Below are positions 1 to 18,553 of a stretch of 64,000 bases of DNA, one piece after another. Under the pieces are notes generated by a model, which had not been told where the DNA came from, did not search any database, and was given only the letters and a program-made list of their open reading frames with translations. The stretch is from Ciona savignyi (taxonomy: Eukaryota > Chordata > Ascidiacea > Phlebobranchia > Cionidae). A program made the position numbers and the translations under genes. How positions within the stretch are numbered: position 1 is the stretch's first letter; each line of letters begins with the position of its first letter. The stretch covers positions 476,051 through 540,050 of the forward strand of contig CH003340.1 in the NCBI GenBank assembly GCA_000149265.1, in the 5' to 3' direction.

Positions 1-112
1 GTTTACTGGAGCTATTGCAGTGTGTTGTGTAATATTTGCCTTGTCAAGGACACAACCGACTAGCTAGCGACCAGTTGCGAACCATGCAGCTAAAATGCTA
101 CGCACTAACCCA
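1..112 (-). repeat. SINE-A, truncated by the window edge
   Basis: Defines the family. In sense orientation the unit is about 290 bp. It begins with a tRNA-like head (box A region near CTGGTGGTTTAGTGCG, box B GGTTCGAAAC), continues with a body containing TTGTGTCCTTGGGCAAGG and ACACACTGCAATAGCTC, and ends in a run of TATCC. Here only the head and middle remain, in reverse orientation, some 35 bp before the first EZH2 exon in the window. Confidence 0.8.
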
Positions 113-148
113 CCGGGCTATTATCAACCTGGCACCACTGCAATTCAG

Positions 149-5702
<5,554 letters not shown>

Positions 5703-6104
5703 AACAGGTGATCTACTGAAGGCGGAAATCCGTCACTGCGGAAATACTGAGTTTTTGTGGAAAAAAACGATTTGAGTAAAAAATACTTAGCTAGTTCAAT
5801 AATCCACCTATCATAACAGCGTTAAAGCTAATTCATGAATTCACCTTACAGTTTAAAAGTATTAAAATGTGGGAAGTGTTTCTGATTACTGACCCCTGTT
5901 ATGTAGTTCCATATTTTTGTTTTTCTGTATTAACCGCTTAAAACTGCATTTCAGACGTTTCTACGTGGAATCATGCATCGTCTCCGTCGCTGCTGTAATT
6001 ATCGCGCACACTGCAACTCGGCCAACTGCCGTTATCTTTACATGAACAATACTGCCGTTGCTGGAAACGTGATAATATTGCTTTTGCCGTGTATTAATAC
6101 CATG

Positions 6105-6110
6105 AATAAA
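6105..6110 (+). terminator. Candidate EZH2 polyadenylation signal AATAAA
   Basis: First canonical AATAAA found downstream of the EZH2 stop, about 400 bp after it. Assignment by position only. Confidence 0.4.
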
Positions 6111-6402
6111 CATCGCCTCACGAAATCGTGTTTGATTCGCTTCCTAACGACCCTCCGTTCGCACATCTTTCTTCAGAAGTTCGTGGTCTCTAATTCAAAC
6201 TATTCCTAGAACTATAGCCTTGGTGAAAATTTGGTTTGTAGCTATTTAAAGATACGAATGGATTGGGACAGAATAACATTAGCTTACACACCAAGAGACC
6301 GCACAAGCGGCGGGTAACGATCCTTAATTTTAGTGACAGGTAACCTGTATCACTCTACTTTGACTCTATCAATGTATAGACCCTTTATTTTTAACCAAGC
6401 TA

Positions 6403-6475
6403 AGGTTTGAATCCGTGATGGGCTCGACCGTTTTTTATACAGGAATATGTATTGGTCGGTCTACCCATTCGGCAT
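6403..6475 (-). repeat. SINE-B fragment
   Basis: Reverse orientation. Box B (GGTTTGAATCC) and a degraded head (ATTGGTCGGTCTACCCATTC) are present. Lies between the EZH2 and DUSP 3' ends. Confidence 0.6.
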
Positions 6476-6608
6476 TTGCTACTGTTATAGTCTTCTCAAT
6501 CAATCGACCTCCCCTAGTAATTCGGCCTAAAATAAACTGTTCTTTGTGCGTTGACTGACCATCATCATTTACACATATGACCACACGGGTGTATGCAAAT
6601 AGAGTGTC

Positions 6609-6614
6609 TTTATT
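6609..6614 (-). terminator. Candidate DUSP polyadenylation signal AATAAA
   Basis: TTTATT on the + strand (AATAAA on -), about 150 bp after the DUSP stop codon. Assignment by position. Confidence 0.5.
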
Positions 6615-6760
6615 ACAAAATTACTGAGAGGCAGTGCTCGTCGTTAGAAAAACGTATAAAAAATAAATCTCCGTAAGTGTACAAAAGAAGCGAATAGCGT
6701 ATAATACAAGTGACTGCGTGTTGTGATTGCACTGTGTGAAAAGAAAAAGGCAGACAAAAA

Positions 6761-9700
6761 TCAACTAAGTAGGCTAACAGTCGCTGATCGACTGTAGTTG
6801 ATACGGAAAGTGACGTGAGATTTGCAATCTCTGGTTGTCGACGTGTCCGTGAAATTGAAAGCGTAATCCGCCTTCACCACCGGAGCGGTCATACATCTCT
6901 TGTCATCGCCAGGCGTCGTCTTCGTTGCCGGTTTCAGTGGACGTAAGGTCTGAATTGGAAGCTCGGCTGTCACTGCACGGCGTCGGTACAGTTTGCATTG
7001 AGGACTCGTAGGCTTCGGTGCATCCGAAAGCGACTTGTCAGTGGGGTTAGTCTCGCATGTCCATTCCATCTCTTGACCGACTTCGCTTGCGAGATCTGGT
7101 AGATCTCCCATGCTTTGAATGCGCTCGGGTGCCGGTCGTCTGCTTAGTTTCGCTTCAAGACTCGACAGTTGCCCCATGAAGTTAAAGTTAGGAGATATCA
7201 CGTTTCTTCTGCTCTTTACATATCGAAACGCGTCGTTCAATGAAACACCCTTGCAGGTTATCAGGTAGGCGATACATATTGTAGCGGATCGGCTAATTCC
7301 GGCGAGGCAGTGTACAAACACCTTTCCGCCTTTACGCTGTTCTTCGTCTGAAAGAAATAAAATTGATTAAATATTTGGCACGAATGTTTGCACGATACAA
7401 AAATGTGGTATGCGACCGCGATAACATTTCGTCATACGCTGTAAATATGTGCGAGTCCGCTCGGTTCAATAGTAAATTTCAAGGTGAGTCAACACATCGA
7501 AGCTAGCAAAAATACACACAGATAGGGAGAGACTATGGCGGCGTGACGCACAGTGTCTGCGTAGGTAGACATCGCTGTCCGTATATGGGACTCCCCTGTT
7601 TGCTATTGTTCGCTTTTACCAGCCCTTTCGTTCATTTCTCGAAGCCTCGTTTATCACTCTAATCTGCTCTGCGAGCGGCAATCGTGTAAGGAAATTCGGG
7701 CAAAACAGCGGGCGCTTGCGTCACGGGTGCACTCGAGCGTGAAGCTATCTTTCACTTCGTAGGTCGGGGTCTCGCGTTGTTAAACCAAATATGCTCGGGT
7801 TGCGCTTCGCCAAGCGCTATTTTAAGGTATTCGGTCTCTTGTTTGCGCGACTGGTGCGGAGAGCAGGAGAGGACACGCCGGGTAACCAACAATCGGTCCA
7901 TTGTGTGCAAAGAGAGGAAAAACGCAGCTTCGCGTGCCAGATATCCTGACTTGCTGTGCACAGGTCTGGTTACGATCAGACTTCGCGTTTATAATTTATA
8001 ACCCAGTGTAATCAATCCAATCGCGATTTCCATTAAGATACCATAAACGACTAGGGCATAATTGGTAAAATCTTTTATCAGTCAGGCGACTTAAACAGTG
8101 CCAACATCTGCATAAGAAGACATTGTATTTGGTTCGTCAATTTTAGGCATCTTACGTCACTCGCATTCTGATCACGACCATAGTCGATAATTAAGTACTG
8201 CAGCTCGGTGCTGATAACCTCATAAGACGAGCAATGAGCCATTAAACCGTGTCAAGAGTAACTTTAAAAAGACGCGATATGTCGTGCAACTGCGTCATAT
8301 ACAAGGCGATGATGCAAGTCGAATCTGCGAATTACTCACGTATAGACCACGTTGACGCAGCAATCCATGTCCGTTAAACGCGTTCGGGATAAACGACGTT
8401 GGACTTGCGTAGTATTGGTAAAACAAGCGTAGGGATGTCACCTAATCCCAATGAGTCACGGGAAATTTTGGTTTCATCGGGCTACTACTACTTACTTATG
8501 AAAGCGATTGCTCCATCGAACCAGGAACTAATGTCAGCCTGACCATTGTCCTCTACCGGGATCCTCTTGTATCGAAACCGGTTGGCGAAGTGATTTTCAC
8601 AGGTCGAACTTGCGTTGAGAACCGCTGTTATACCCAGTGCGGCGAGCTCGTTCTCTTGTGCGGCGTGGTGGGCTGAACCGAGATAAAGATGCGGTAGAAT
8701 CTGGACAGGAGAGCCCTGGGAAGAAATCGTGTTATTTGTAAAGTGTACACTCGCTTAATTGTAGCCGCCGGAGTGGCTGAATTGTCTCATTGACCACACG
8801 ATCTATTATCAGCTCTAAACCTTGTACGCACTTCGACAGCACCCAATTACGCGACATCACTTCGTGGCCGGAGAGGCTTAACTTGTTACTTTCGCACTGG
8901 CGTGACTTCTATACTGCCTACGTCATCTCACCTGGTCATAAATCGGTGTCGGAGTGCACGGGGTTTCCCCTCCTGACCCTTCCGCTGAAAACGAGTAAGT
9001 GTTTTCCAAACCTTCACAAAGTTCAGGGAAGTCAACTTGAAACAATTTGAAACCGCCTGAAACAAAAAAATAGTCAGTTTCTAAAGGACAAAATGGGGAA
9101 ATTGCGGTGGAGCGCTGTATAATAATAATACGCTTGACCGCTAATGTGTTTAATAGTGACTAAACGTCGGCCTAAAATTAGCCGAACTTATCCAAATCGC
9201 GTGACAAGTACTCGGGCTGGAGGTAATGACTAAGCGTATGGGCGGGATGTGGGAGGCGGAAATTTCACCGACGAGAAGTATAACACCTGGCGTTTTAACA
9301 AGTTAGCCCCTAGATGGATTACCTAATCGCTTTATCCTCCCTAACGAGTCCCAAATTAACGTAAAGAGAAGGTTTCGCGTAATGAGCGTTTGGCAAAAGC
9401 GAACGTCAGCAGATTACTTACCGCTTAAGTATCTGATGTCAGTCTGGACTGCGTCGCAATTCCGCAAAGTCCGAAGCACTGTTCCGGAGGTTCGTCGCTG
9501 GGGACACGTTTGTTCCTTGTGGTCGGCGTCGCCGTTCTCGTCGTACATAATAATCATCGGGAGTTTTCCGTCCAGGAAGAGCCGGCGCATCTCGGCGCAC
9601 ACGATCACGTTGTCCAGGCTCATCTCTCCTCTGGAGCGTCGTCGAAGGATGCTGTTGCATCGTATGTTGACCGCGTTGCGGATGCGGCTTTTGTTGAATA

Positions 9701-9791
9701 CCAAAAACGACCGACAGTCTATAAGCAAATAATCCGAGCTTCCGCTTAGAACGGATGCGAGCTGGGTTCCAGATATTAAGTCAAGTACCAT
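6761..9791 (-). CDS. Dual-specificity MAP kinase phosphatase (DUSP1/2/4/5 class)
   Basis: Removes phosphate from Thr and Tyr of activated MAP kinases, usually in the nucleus for this class. Four exons: 9422-9791 (ATG at 9791), 8932-8984, 8496-8715 and 6761-7347, giving 409 aa. Phases agree at all three joins. Exon 1 is the rhodanese/CH2 domain (LLIDCRSFLVFN, then the basic SILRRRSRG that aligns with the kinase-docking motif). The 53-nt exon 2 encodes PCTPTPIYDQ just before the catalytic domain. Exon 3 has ILPHLYLGSAHHA and the general-acid loop PVEDNGQADISSW. Exon 4 carries the active site VHCLAGISRSA, with Cys228 and Arg234 by my count, and YVKSRRNVISPNFNFMGQL. A tail of roughly 120 residues follows, longer than in human DUSP1 (367 aa in all). 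Which vertebrate paralogue it represents cannot be settled here. The short rhodanese C-end means a further small exon could be missing. Confidence 0.93.
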
Positions 9792-9863
9792 CTTGTAACG
9801 CTGTTTTAAAGTGTTTCTACGTTGAGTTCGCTGAATGATAGATGCGAAACCCGATTCACTCGG

Positions 9864-10088
9864 CTTATATACGCGGGAGCGCGCGCATTTTTTCTATATT
9901 GGGCCTCGCTTTCGAAGTGTTGACATTCTCTTCTTGACCACTTTTCTCTCGCGTGACGTACATCTGTCGTTTTCTCCGTACGTGCGTCATTCTTTACTTG
10001 TGCGGTCACGTGGTCGCTTTGTTGTCACAGACTTATTAATTCACTTCTCAAAATCACGTGATCCGACAGCAGGATACTTCTGCGTCAT
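9864..10088 (-). promoter_or_regulatory. DUSP promoter: TATA box, CRE/AP-1-like sites and E-boxes
   Basis: On the minus strand a TATATAAG box lies at 9864-9871, some 75 bp before the DUSP ATG. Farther upstream are a TGACGTA-type half CRE (9954-9960), two ATGACGCA sites (9983-9990 and 10081-10088) and two CACGTG E-boxes (10007-10012 and 10055-10060). CRE and E-box control is known for vertebrate DUSP1. Function here is inferred. Confidence 0.6.
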
Positions 10089-11607
10089 CACAATACCCTA
10101 AACCCGGAAACGACGTATTTCCTTCAGTTACGCCATCGCTTGTGACCGATTTGTTTTGCTTAAACGGCTCGAGTATATCACGACAACACTTAAACTTTTA
10201 TCCGAAACAAACAACCGGACCGAATCGGTATTTACCCTATAAACCAAAAACACGGATACGTAACCTTCAAAAATAAGCTATGTAACAGTAACTTTGGGTC
10301 TTTCTTCTCCATAAACAACCCTGCTTTTTTACTATGTCGGTTAAATTGTGCGTGTTGCGCTAATTGTTTAATTTGTATAAGCATGAGTAGGCTGAATGCA
10401 TGTGGGTTGGCCACTACGTAACCGCCTATTTTAAGCGTGACATATGGATGACAGTGTAAACGTCTGGATCGTTACGACAATTGCACTAATTGTAGAAACT
10501 ATAATATAAAATATTGTGCAACATGCGCAATAGACACGAGATACACGCTTATTTTAGCCAAAAAAGCTTCACAATGGGACGTGACTTCATTAGTGTAACT
10601 AAGTGTGATTAGGCTAACTATAACATTTGATTCATAGCTGTCAGTAATTGCTCTGGTGAAATCCAACTATTTCCCCCCACAACATTTGTATTCAATTTCT
10701 AATAAGATATGCGCAACAGTTCACTGGCTATTAAAAACTTTCGTTGTGTTTAAGTAATCTTTTACAGCGTTTATGTAACCTTTTATATGTAGCTTTCGTT
10801 CGTAGCACAGAAGAACGTTTGCGTCATAGTCGTATTGCGAGTCAGAATACAATCCCTCCTCCGGAAATCTTAACAGCTATTACCGCAAAGAGGAACTTCA
10901 AAGTCAAAGCAATACCGGGCATGACCGATTGTAAATTCCGAATTGGCTTCTTTTGTCGTTAGCCTCGGCGACGTGATGTTTTACAGAACTTCCGGCTTTT
11001 AATCGCACTCAGTTGGTTCACTCCACAGGTTATTACTTTTACTACAGTGGGAGGTTAATCGTCACGTTCAGTAACACTGATTAAACATCCACACGTGCGC
11101 TATATTTATCCGTTATTCAGTTTTGGTCCGCGTAGTGATTCATTCGCGCAAATCCCTTTAATCGAGAGCTCTTAACAATGTTTAATGTGTGCCATGTGGC
11201 GCAATACAACGGCCTGACCTCAGCTGAGTCCAATATTTAGCCAGGGCAAGGCGAGAATCTCCTTGGAGCTTGGTCAATATTTAGCTTGTTTAACTAAATT
11301 TACGTTTTAATTACGAATGACAAATTCAGTTACTCACGCCGCTTAAAAATGCGAACTCACCATTTGTATGACTGGGCGATAAGATTGGAAATATTGACAC
11401 ATAAACACACGTGCTATGTAGGATTTGGTGATAACTGGTTTGATCGGATCACGTAGGCAAAGAGCTGCTGTATGACTACCGTCCATGACTGAAATTATTG
11501 ACTTAATAAATGTGTGTTTTGATTGTACGCTTGTACCATCAGATGAATTAAGGTTTATTCAATAAGCGGTTGGTGGTGGATTTAATAAATTTTTATCGCG
11601 CCAAGTT

Positions 11608-11815
11608 TAAACCCATGACGACCTCGTTACTAAGACCGTTTTTTATCATATAGAAAGCGTTATATAAATATGTTGATTTAACCATTTACTCACACAACCG
11701 TTTATGTTTTTTAGTTAGAGTGAAAATCAAACCCATAAGAAGATCGTCACCAAAACCGTTTTTTTTAAATTGGCATATGTACCGGTCGCGTTAACCACTT
11801 GACCACACAACCGTT
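11608..11815 (-). repeat. Two SINE-B copies in tandem
   Basis: Both reversed: 11608-11702 and 11738-11815. Each runs from box B (AAACCCATRA) through RAGACCGTTTTTT to the head complement TTAACCAYTTNNCCACACAACCG. About 35 bp separate them. Confidence 0.75.
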
Positions 11816-12349
11816 TGTCAGATAAGTTATTTTCGTTTACTCATTGCTGCCTCGTGTGGCTTATATTTATATATCAAAATTGTGGTAAACTGCTTTGCTC
11901 CAAAATATATTTTTCAAAAAACATTTCCAACGTTTGTTGCTGAAGTTAGTTTAGCATATTTTCAAAACGGGATAATATATGTGGTTGTTCTAACAACTTT
12001 ATTAGCCAAGAAAACACCGGCGTGCAAGTGGACATCAGTGAGGTTTTTTTATGTAACAACAACTGGTTTAATTTTAGTTACCTTGGCCTCGGCCGTCAGC
12101 CCGAAAATTGTACGCTTCGAAACCGGCCTGTGGGTATCAATCACTCTGACAGCAGAAACCTCCTTATAGACGCGTAGTACTTTAAAAGGTTGAACCTAAA
12201 CAGTAAGAACTTCATCACGTGTAACACACTGTAAACGGTCCGGACGGGAACACCATATAATCTGATGATTGCGCATGTGATACTACTCCTGCCACCTATA
12301 TCGTTTCGTCTTCATTACATTTTGTTGCACATTTTTGTTCTTTCGCTTA

Positions 12350-12522
12350 TAGGTTTGACGGCCACGTCCGCTATATCTATTTAATTATATCCTTTTATTT
12401 TTAAATGACGTGTTCTAACGACTGTTCGTTTTGCCGTCTTTTCCTGTTTGTGTGAAGTAATTTGATTCGTTTGCCGTTTTTAATGCTTGTGGCAAAAATG
12501 AATAAACTAAAACTAAACTAAA
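12350..12522 (+). repeat. Repeat-D copy
   Basis: Defines the family. It starts near AGGTTTGACGGCCACGTCCG, contains GACGTGTTCTAACGACTGTT and CGTTTTGCCGTCTTTTCC, and ends in AATAAACTAAAACTAAAC-like steps. This looks like a short retroposon tail. No coding capacity. Confidence 0.7.
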
Positions 12523-13802
12523 CTTTTCACCAACGATGATAAACACGGTTCCATTCTATTTAAGGTTTTAAAATTAGCTTTTAGTTCCGATAAACAACTA
12601 GTTTATTTTAAATTTATGTTAAATAAAAAATCAAATTAAGTCTTTAGGGCAATGTATGCGTCTCGTGTATGTAAGTGAAGTCACCGCGGGAAATTATTCT
12701 CGTGTCCAACTCTTTAGCGACATCCCACGGTAACAAAAAATATCTTTATCGGGCAGTAACTAAGAGTTTACATGGAAATTAAAAAAAAATCACTAAGCAG
12801 TTGTTAACGCACCCAATCCGTCCGTAGTAAGTTTCTTTTACTGTTGTTATTCACCCAACAAAATTGCTCATTCATGTTTTGATTCAACTTTAGGGAGAAT
12901 TTGGTTCTTGACTTTGATAAATTGGGCAGAAATACTTATTTATGAAGTATCGGCTATATATAGTTAGAAACATTACACATTGTGAGACAAAAGAAATTTT
13001 GTCTTTATTTTAAATAAGTAAAATCTTTGCGAGCGACGTAAGTACTATATACAAATAAAATTAAAAATAATCCTTTGATAGACGCGAACATATAGATCCG
13101 TCGTTGGACTCCTTTCCATGAGATTCTCCCCTTGGCGACCTGCAAACACATATTTAAGTTTATGTATAATATAACTGTGTCTTCACACTGGCAAAAGGTT
13201 CCAAATTATCGATGCAAGTCGACACCATATTTTAGTGCAGTGTTTTTGGCATCTGTGTTCGATCACAGAGCAATAATAATGGATTTATTGTTTTTTTGGC
13301 ATGGTAAAGTATGAAAATAATTGTGGTACAAAAACAGTGTGTGGTGTGGAATTATGCTTCAACATTTTGTTTTGTTTCCCTGTTTGGCCACACGCGAACA
13401 CACGGGTGTTATATGGTATGGAATGTGTTTTGATATAAGGATTTATACCTGAACTAAAGGATCATTTATGTTTAAATTTGGGTTATTCTCACCATAATGT
13501 GAAACACATGGGTATAACCGGGATGGTAAACGCAGTTAGCGCTGTTACAGGGAATCGTCCTACTATCTCGTACCCACAATTGGGTTACGCCGATGTTAAA
13601 GTGTTTTAATACTATAGAGACACTGCTACAGTTTTGCGCCAAGCATTTAACACTCTACGTTCATGCCTCGTACACAAAATGCATTACCAAGCACACAACG
13701 CGCTGCGTATAAGCTGACCAATCGGTTTTACACGATGATACAAAATCAAACTTACCTAGTTGAGATGACTTTCCGTCATCATTTTCTCCGCCCTGCAGTT
13801 TA

Positions 13803-14527
13803 TCACGAATGGAACTGAAAAAAACGTTCTTAATTATAATTATTATATTTACATGAGAAAAATCCACTGCGAGCTATCGGCAAACGCACTTACCGACGAG
13901 TTTTTTTTCTTGATATCATTTAAATAAAATTAGATAACATATAGTGTACAACAAAACATGTGAACTGGTAGCAGCCGAACGGCCGAATGTCTTAGAAAAA
14001 AGTTATACACATTATTTTTTTCTTACCGAAGAGTTTGTGGAAGCTCGATTAAGTGAGTTTCGTTTCACCACATCAGTGACCGCTTCTGCTGTTCGGATGT
14101 TACGTTGGTCAAGTAAGGAATGGAGTTCCCGAATGTAGTCCACCGCACTCAGTACAATGTCAATGCTTGAAGTATTCATTTTATTTTTGCAAGATGGAAG
14201 CATGCCGCCCAGCTTTTGGTACAATTCCCTGAAAATTTACATAACATGGTTATATCGTAGAAAAATAATGTCAATATTTTAATAATGTGGTGACCGAACA
14301 ACACCGTATATCAACATACTTACGATGTATAGTGTAGAACCCTATATGTATATATACTATATTACAAAACTGCTTACAATATAATTAAGATTTTTCAAGT
14401 TCTGTAAAACTTACTTTAATTCTTCATTTTCTGACTGAATAACTTTTCGCACTTTTCCATCACCGAACCGTGGAAATGGTGTATGGCGCTGCGGTAAAAC
14501 AGTCACAGTTTTCGGCCCTTTAACCAT
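13803..14527 (-). CDS. Id-like helix-loop-helix protein (first of two)
   Basis: Id proteins have an HLH dimerisation domain but no DNA-binding basic region, and they sequester bHLH factors. Exons: 14415-14527 (ATG at 14527), 14027-14228 and a final three codons plus TGA at 13803-13814, giving 108 aa. The HLH spans residues 39-75: helix 1 ELYQKLGGMLPS, loop CKNKMNTSS, helix 2 IDIVLSAVDYIRELHSLL. The residues before helix 1 (VRKVIQSENEE) lack the basic motif of DNA-binding bHLHs, supporting the Id assignment. The first intron falls inside the Lys codon just before ELYQ, in phase 2. The second donor (after 14027) is duplicated inside the intron next to a SINE-C insertion. The last exon is short and therefore weaker; reading through the donor would instead add VRKK and a stop. 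Confidence 0.82.
13904..14021 (-). mobile_element. SINE-C retroposon at donor of Id-like exon 2
   Basis: Defines the family. In sense orientation (minus strand) the conserved part starts ATTCGGCCGTTCGGCTGCT, passes through GTTATCTAATTTTATTTAAA and ends in an A tract. It is bracketed by CTTACCGANGAGTTT at 13889-13903 and 14022-14036 (14 of 15 identical), which includes the splice donor. About 33 bp between the conserved 5' end and the right-hand repeat are not shared with the other copy at 52641. Confidence 0.75.
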
Positions 14528-17500
14528 TTTATCCTTCAAACTTGATGCGAAATAAAACTAAGTGTAATTAAAGATAATCTTTGTTCGTCTATACTAAATA
14601 CCTTTTCCTTTTTTCTTATCTCTCTTCCTTTCTCTTTTTTAATCACTCTCGCTTCTTCTCACATTAACGGCACTGACCAATTGCACTTCCGCATTCAGCG
14701 TTTTTCTACAAACAAAAATCTAGCGTTGTTCACACTTGTATATTCAGTTTAAGAATACATTCACAAAAATACGGTAATTTAACTTTGTTTTCGTATAACT
14801 TTGTATATTTTTATACACACTACACATTAAATTTGGCCATGTAAAGTTTAAAAAATTATGTTCTTTACAAACTTCGTTGTAGGATGTTATAAACAGTAAT
14901 ATTCTTTCTGCCAATTAAAACATTAAGTTAAACTGCATTGACAAATTTCTCTCTTTGTGGGGGATTGCGGTATTCAAAGCTTGCAAAAAATAGGAGTCAC
15001 AGGTTTTAAATCGGCGATAAAGGCTAACAACACACATTACGCCCAATCTTGTTTATTTGAAGAGAGACGTGAATCTAATAAGCGACTAATGGCGCCGCTT
15101 AAACGGATGAAATCACTTTCGAAACTTGTTCCCACGAAGAGGACATTTTGCCCGTGCAGCCCCAATCCACGTATTTACAAAATTAATGAGTCTCCTGTCT
15201 CAATGCCGTCTAGACCGGTCGTCGCCACACCACCAGACCATTATTTTTGCATTCGATAGAATTAGAAAAGTTTCCGATGTTTCTGTTAGTGTAAGGGCGC
15301 CGCCAGTCTCCGTGTTTGAAGGCTTGTAAGCGAATTTGCAACGGGAAAATGTAAACATTGTTCGAAACAAACCAACCTACCCAATAACAAGCGATTAAAC
15401 GGCAACATCATCCCGTCATAGTTTGTTTTAATCGCCATGAAAAACGAAAGCGCTTTTTGAATTTAAATAAATGTCGTCATTTTGGCTTAGCAATGTGTTA
15501 AGTTTGTGTTTTTACAATTGCGTTCCGTGGTGCCATAAAATATTATCGCGGGATAATCGAGTAGATACATGCGCTGTAATTCGTATGCAATAAACCAAAC
15601 TGAAAATCGTCGGTTGATTGTAATTGCCCTCTCAGGTCGCTTCCCAAACAAACAAACCACAGATCATAAAGTTACCATGTCGGTATTGTTGCAAGATCGC
15701 TCGCGCAATAAAAACGAAAATTTGTGCTTTTGTATCATTGTAGTGACCTCTATTCCGGCTCGCTGGCCCGAATCCTGCTGCACTTTTTACTGGGATAAAC
15801 CTATTAAAACGCATTTTACGTTCGGTCGACCAAAACGCCAGGCTATGAGAGTCGACCTTGATTCACCAAAGACCTAACAATGACCTCCCGCCATTATTAT
15901 GCCGTGGGGCAACGCGTCATAATGGCAGCAAGCATAAATACGTCATATACTTGAGATTTATGGCGTTCGCGGGACGAATAAAATGTTTGTTTACGTGAGG
16001 TTAATTGCGAAGCAACGAGCGACTTGCAATTTACACACGTAATCCCACAAAGCTTTACAATAAAGACCCATATACTGCCTTTACTGCATTTAAATAGTTC
16101 GCGTTTGCATGTAAAGTTTCATAACGCAACACATATGTTCGAGATTAAAATAAATTTTGGCTAATTGTGGATTATTCTTATTAAAATGTAGATTACAGTT
16201 TTTTAATTGTGATTTATACAGAATTTAAACTGCAGAGTGGAAGCTATTTATTCCTCGAGCTTTTAATCTGTTTCACTTTTAAATGGGATTAGCGATCTCA
16301 AGCAAATGAAATAACACGCTGATATCGGTATTTAATTATGAAACGCGGTTTAATATCAGTTCCTTATCGGATCTTTATCCGACCGCGCCGTTTGAGAGCA
16401 TTGTGCGGAAAAGGCTGTAATATCTTCGGTTATTTAACTTAACGGAGGGAATTGTCCGTCACAAGATGAGCTCACTTCCTGCAGACGGCGGTTTAATTAC
16501 ATTTGTTTTGTTTCAAGGCATCGCTGTTCTAAAATATAAAACTATTAGTCTAGTTTGGGTGACTTTATAGGCTAATGGGATATTAGTTCAGTTTTTTTCT
16601 TCGTTACGATAACGAAGATAGCAATGACTGTTAATTATATTAAAAAAACAGGAAGACAACAGCAAAATTGCAAACTTTAAAACACCTCAATATACAAACA
16701 AACGGTATAGTGTTCTTCCGAGGGTAGAGCAATGGGTTCGGCAGTTGAATATGATATATCGTGAAATCAAATTCGTACAGGTTGGTACGATGACATTAAA
16801 GATACGATTTACGTGAATTTAACTAAACATTAAAATAACATATCAGTTCTTCATACGATTCCAACGCTTTGCACAATAGTTGGTATATTATAAACAAACT
16901 TTGTCAAATATTATTTACACAAAACTCTCTACCTAGGGCAAATCGTACACTGCAACTAGTACACTATTATGCATAATCAAGAAAAAGAAAAAAAATCAAT
17001 ATAAAGATAATTTAGAAGATCGTCATGTATTCTATTTCTATTTCAGTCAGAGTATTACCTATATACGTCCGTACAGTTAGACAGTAATGTGGATAGGTTG
17101 CGCTTTTGCCATGTGTAGTAGTCGTTCAACCAACGAAACCGACTATACAAAAGGACCATCAATAGAATTCTTGCCACAAAAAGCCCGAAATAGTATCTGC
17201 AATCTAAACTAAAGCCCACCAAAATGTTGATTAAAATCTCGAAAACTTAAACATTTTTAAACTTTAAATCACCCAAATCGTTGCATTTATTAATGACAAA
17301 TGGTAACAGGTAAAAATTATTTTCTTATGACCCACAATGATTTATGTTTGAGAACTGATGCTTTATGGCAATCGTCAGGTCCTTGTAAGTCGTGACCCAA
17401 CAAGATACCGGTAGTAAAATTTAGCAAACTTACCAACAGTAGCGTGTTTAGGGGAGCATGGTGTCATGTCCCCCCTCGGCTTTGAACCCAATGTACATTT

Positions 17501-17810
17501 TACCTCTGTTATACCCATTATTAATTTTAAATTTATTAAAAGACACAAGTTAATCTGTGACAAACTCACCAACAAAAGACTTGATTAACGAATATTTTAG
17601 CACTGTAATATTAGTTTGTTTCTCTTATTTCAGCACAATAAAGCGTGGAATTGAAACTTATTTTTTTACTAAAACGGAATAAGTCAGCTTAATTATAGTT
17701 ATTAAAGATGTTAAGGGTTTGTATCTCGCGACGAGTAATAGCAGAAGGACCCCGTCTCACCTTTGAATTTTGGATATGCAGTTGATCAATTAGTTGTAAG
17801 CACATTGTTA

Positions 17811-18077
17811 GGATAGGATATTCATGTTTATCCTCGTGAATGGGAAAACCAAGGGGGTTAACACACGGGCAATCGTCAGATCACATCTCGCATAACGTCG
17901 GGTTACCGGAACTATTGCAGTGTGTTAAGTATGATTCACACGTTCCTTCAATTTTCAGGCAGTTTTCGTGAAGTGCCTTTTCCAAGGACACAACCGACTA
18001 GCTTATAGCGACCAGTTCAGAACCTGCAATTTTTCGGTTGAAAGGCTTTCGCTCAAAACCGCCAGACCAACCGGTGG
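17811..18077 (-). repeat. SINE-A, near full length
   Basis: Reverse orientation: tail GGATAGGATATTCATG on the left, tRNA-like head CGCCAGACCAACCGGTGGG on the right. The open frame that starts at 18038 begins inside it. Confidence 0.85.
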
Positions 18078-18433
18078 GAATTCCTTATATTGACACTGTC
18101 CTTTTACAAATGCGCCACCGATTTAGTGTACACACTGTCAAAGCCATATCAATGCAATCTCTCTTCCAAAATACTGCGTGGATCAAATCGTTTAAAAACA
18201 TAAAATCCGCAGTTAAACAATTCATTTATTTTCTTCCCGATTATGAAGACGCAATGGCGGTTAAAAATAGGCAAACGTATTGGAAACTGCAACGTTGAGG
18301 TCTTTAAAAAAAGAGTCGTTGAAAAAGCAAGCAAGCTTTAAACGTTTCCCGCGATTCTGTTGCAAATATTTGATACATTTTCTATGACAATTGCTATCAG
18401 TGAACGGTAGCAGTTTAAAATTCATTAAGTTAC

Positions 18434-18553
18434 GGTTGTGTGGCCAAATGGTTAACGCGACCAATACAAATAACGACACTTATATACACTCATACATAAA
18501 ACGGTCCTGGTGACGAGATATCATGGTTTCGAAACTTGGCAAAAAAAAAGAAA
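18434..18553 (+). repeat. SINE-B copy
   Basis: Forward, head TTGTGTGGCCAAATGGTTAA, box B GGTTTCGAAAC, A-rich 3' end. Confidence 0.8.

Larger units (their letters stand above)
5703..6608. other. EZH2 3' UTR and gap before DUSP gene
   Basis: No convincing coding region. An open frame at 5973-6209 has no recognisable domain and lies where the EZH2 3' UTR should be. The only repeat seen is one SINE-B fragment. Confidence 0.6.
10089..13802. other. Intergenic, upstream of DUSP and downstream of Id-like gene
   Basis: Only short open frames with no recognisable domains. It holds two SINE-B copies in tandem and one repeat-D copy; otherwise I see nothing. Confidence 0.6.

Noticed and set aside
9382..9732. 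116-codon plus frame
   Set aside because: Shadow of DUSP exon 1, whose minus frame encodes the rhodanese domain.
18038..18298. 86-codon plus frame
   Set aside because: Begins inside a SINE-A, no domain, ordinary AT-rich composition.
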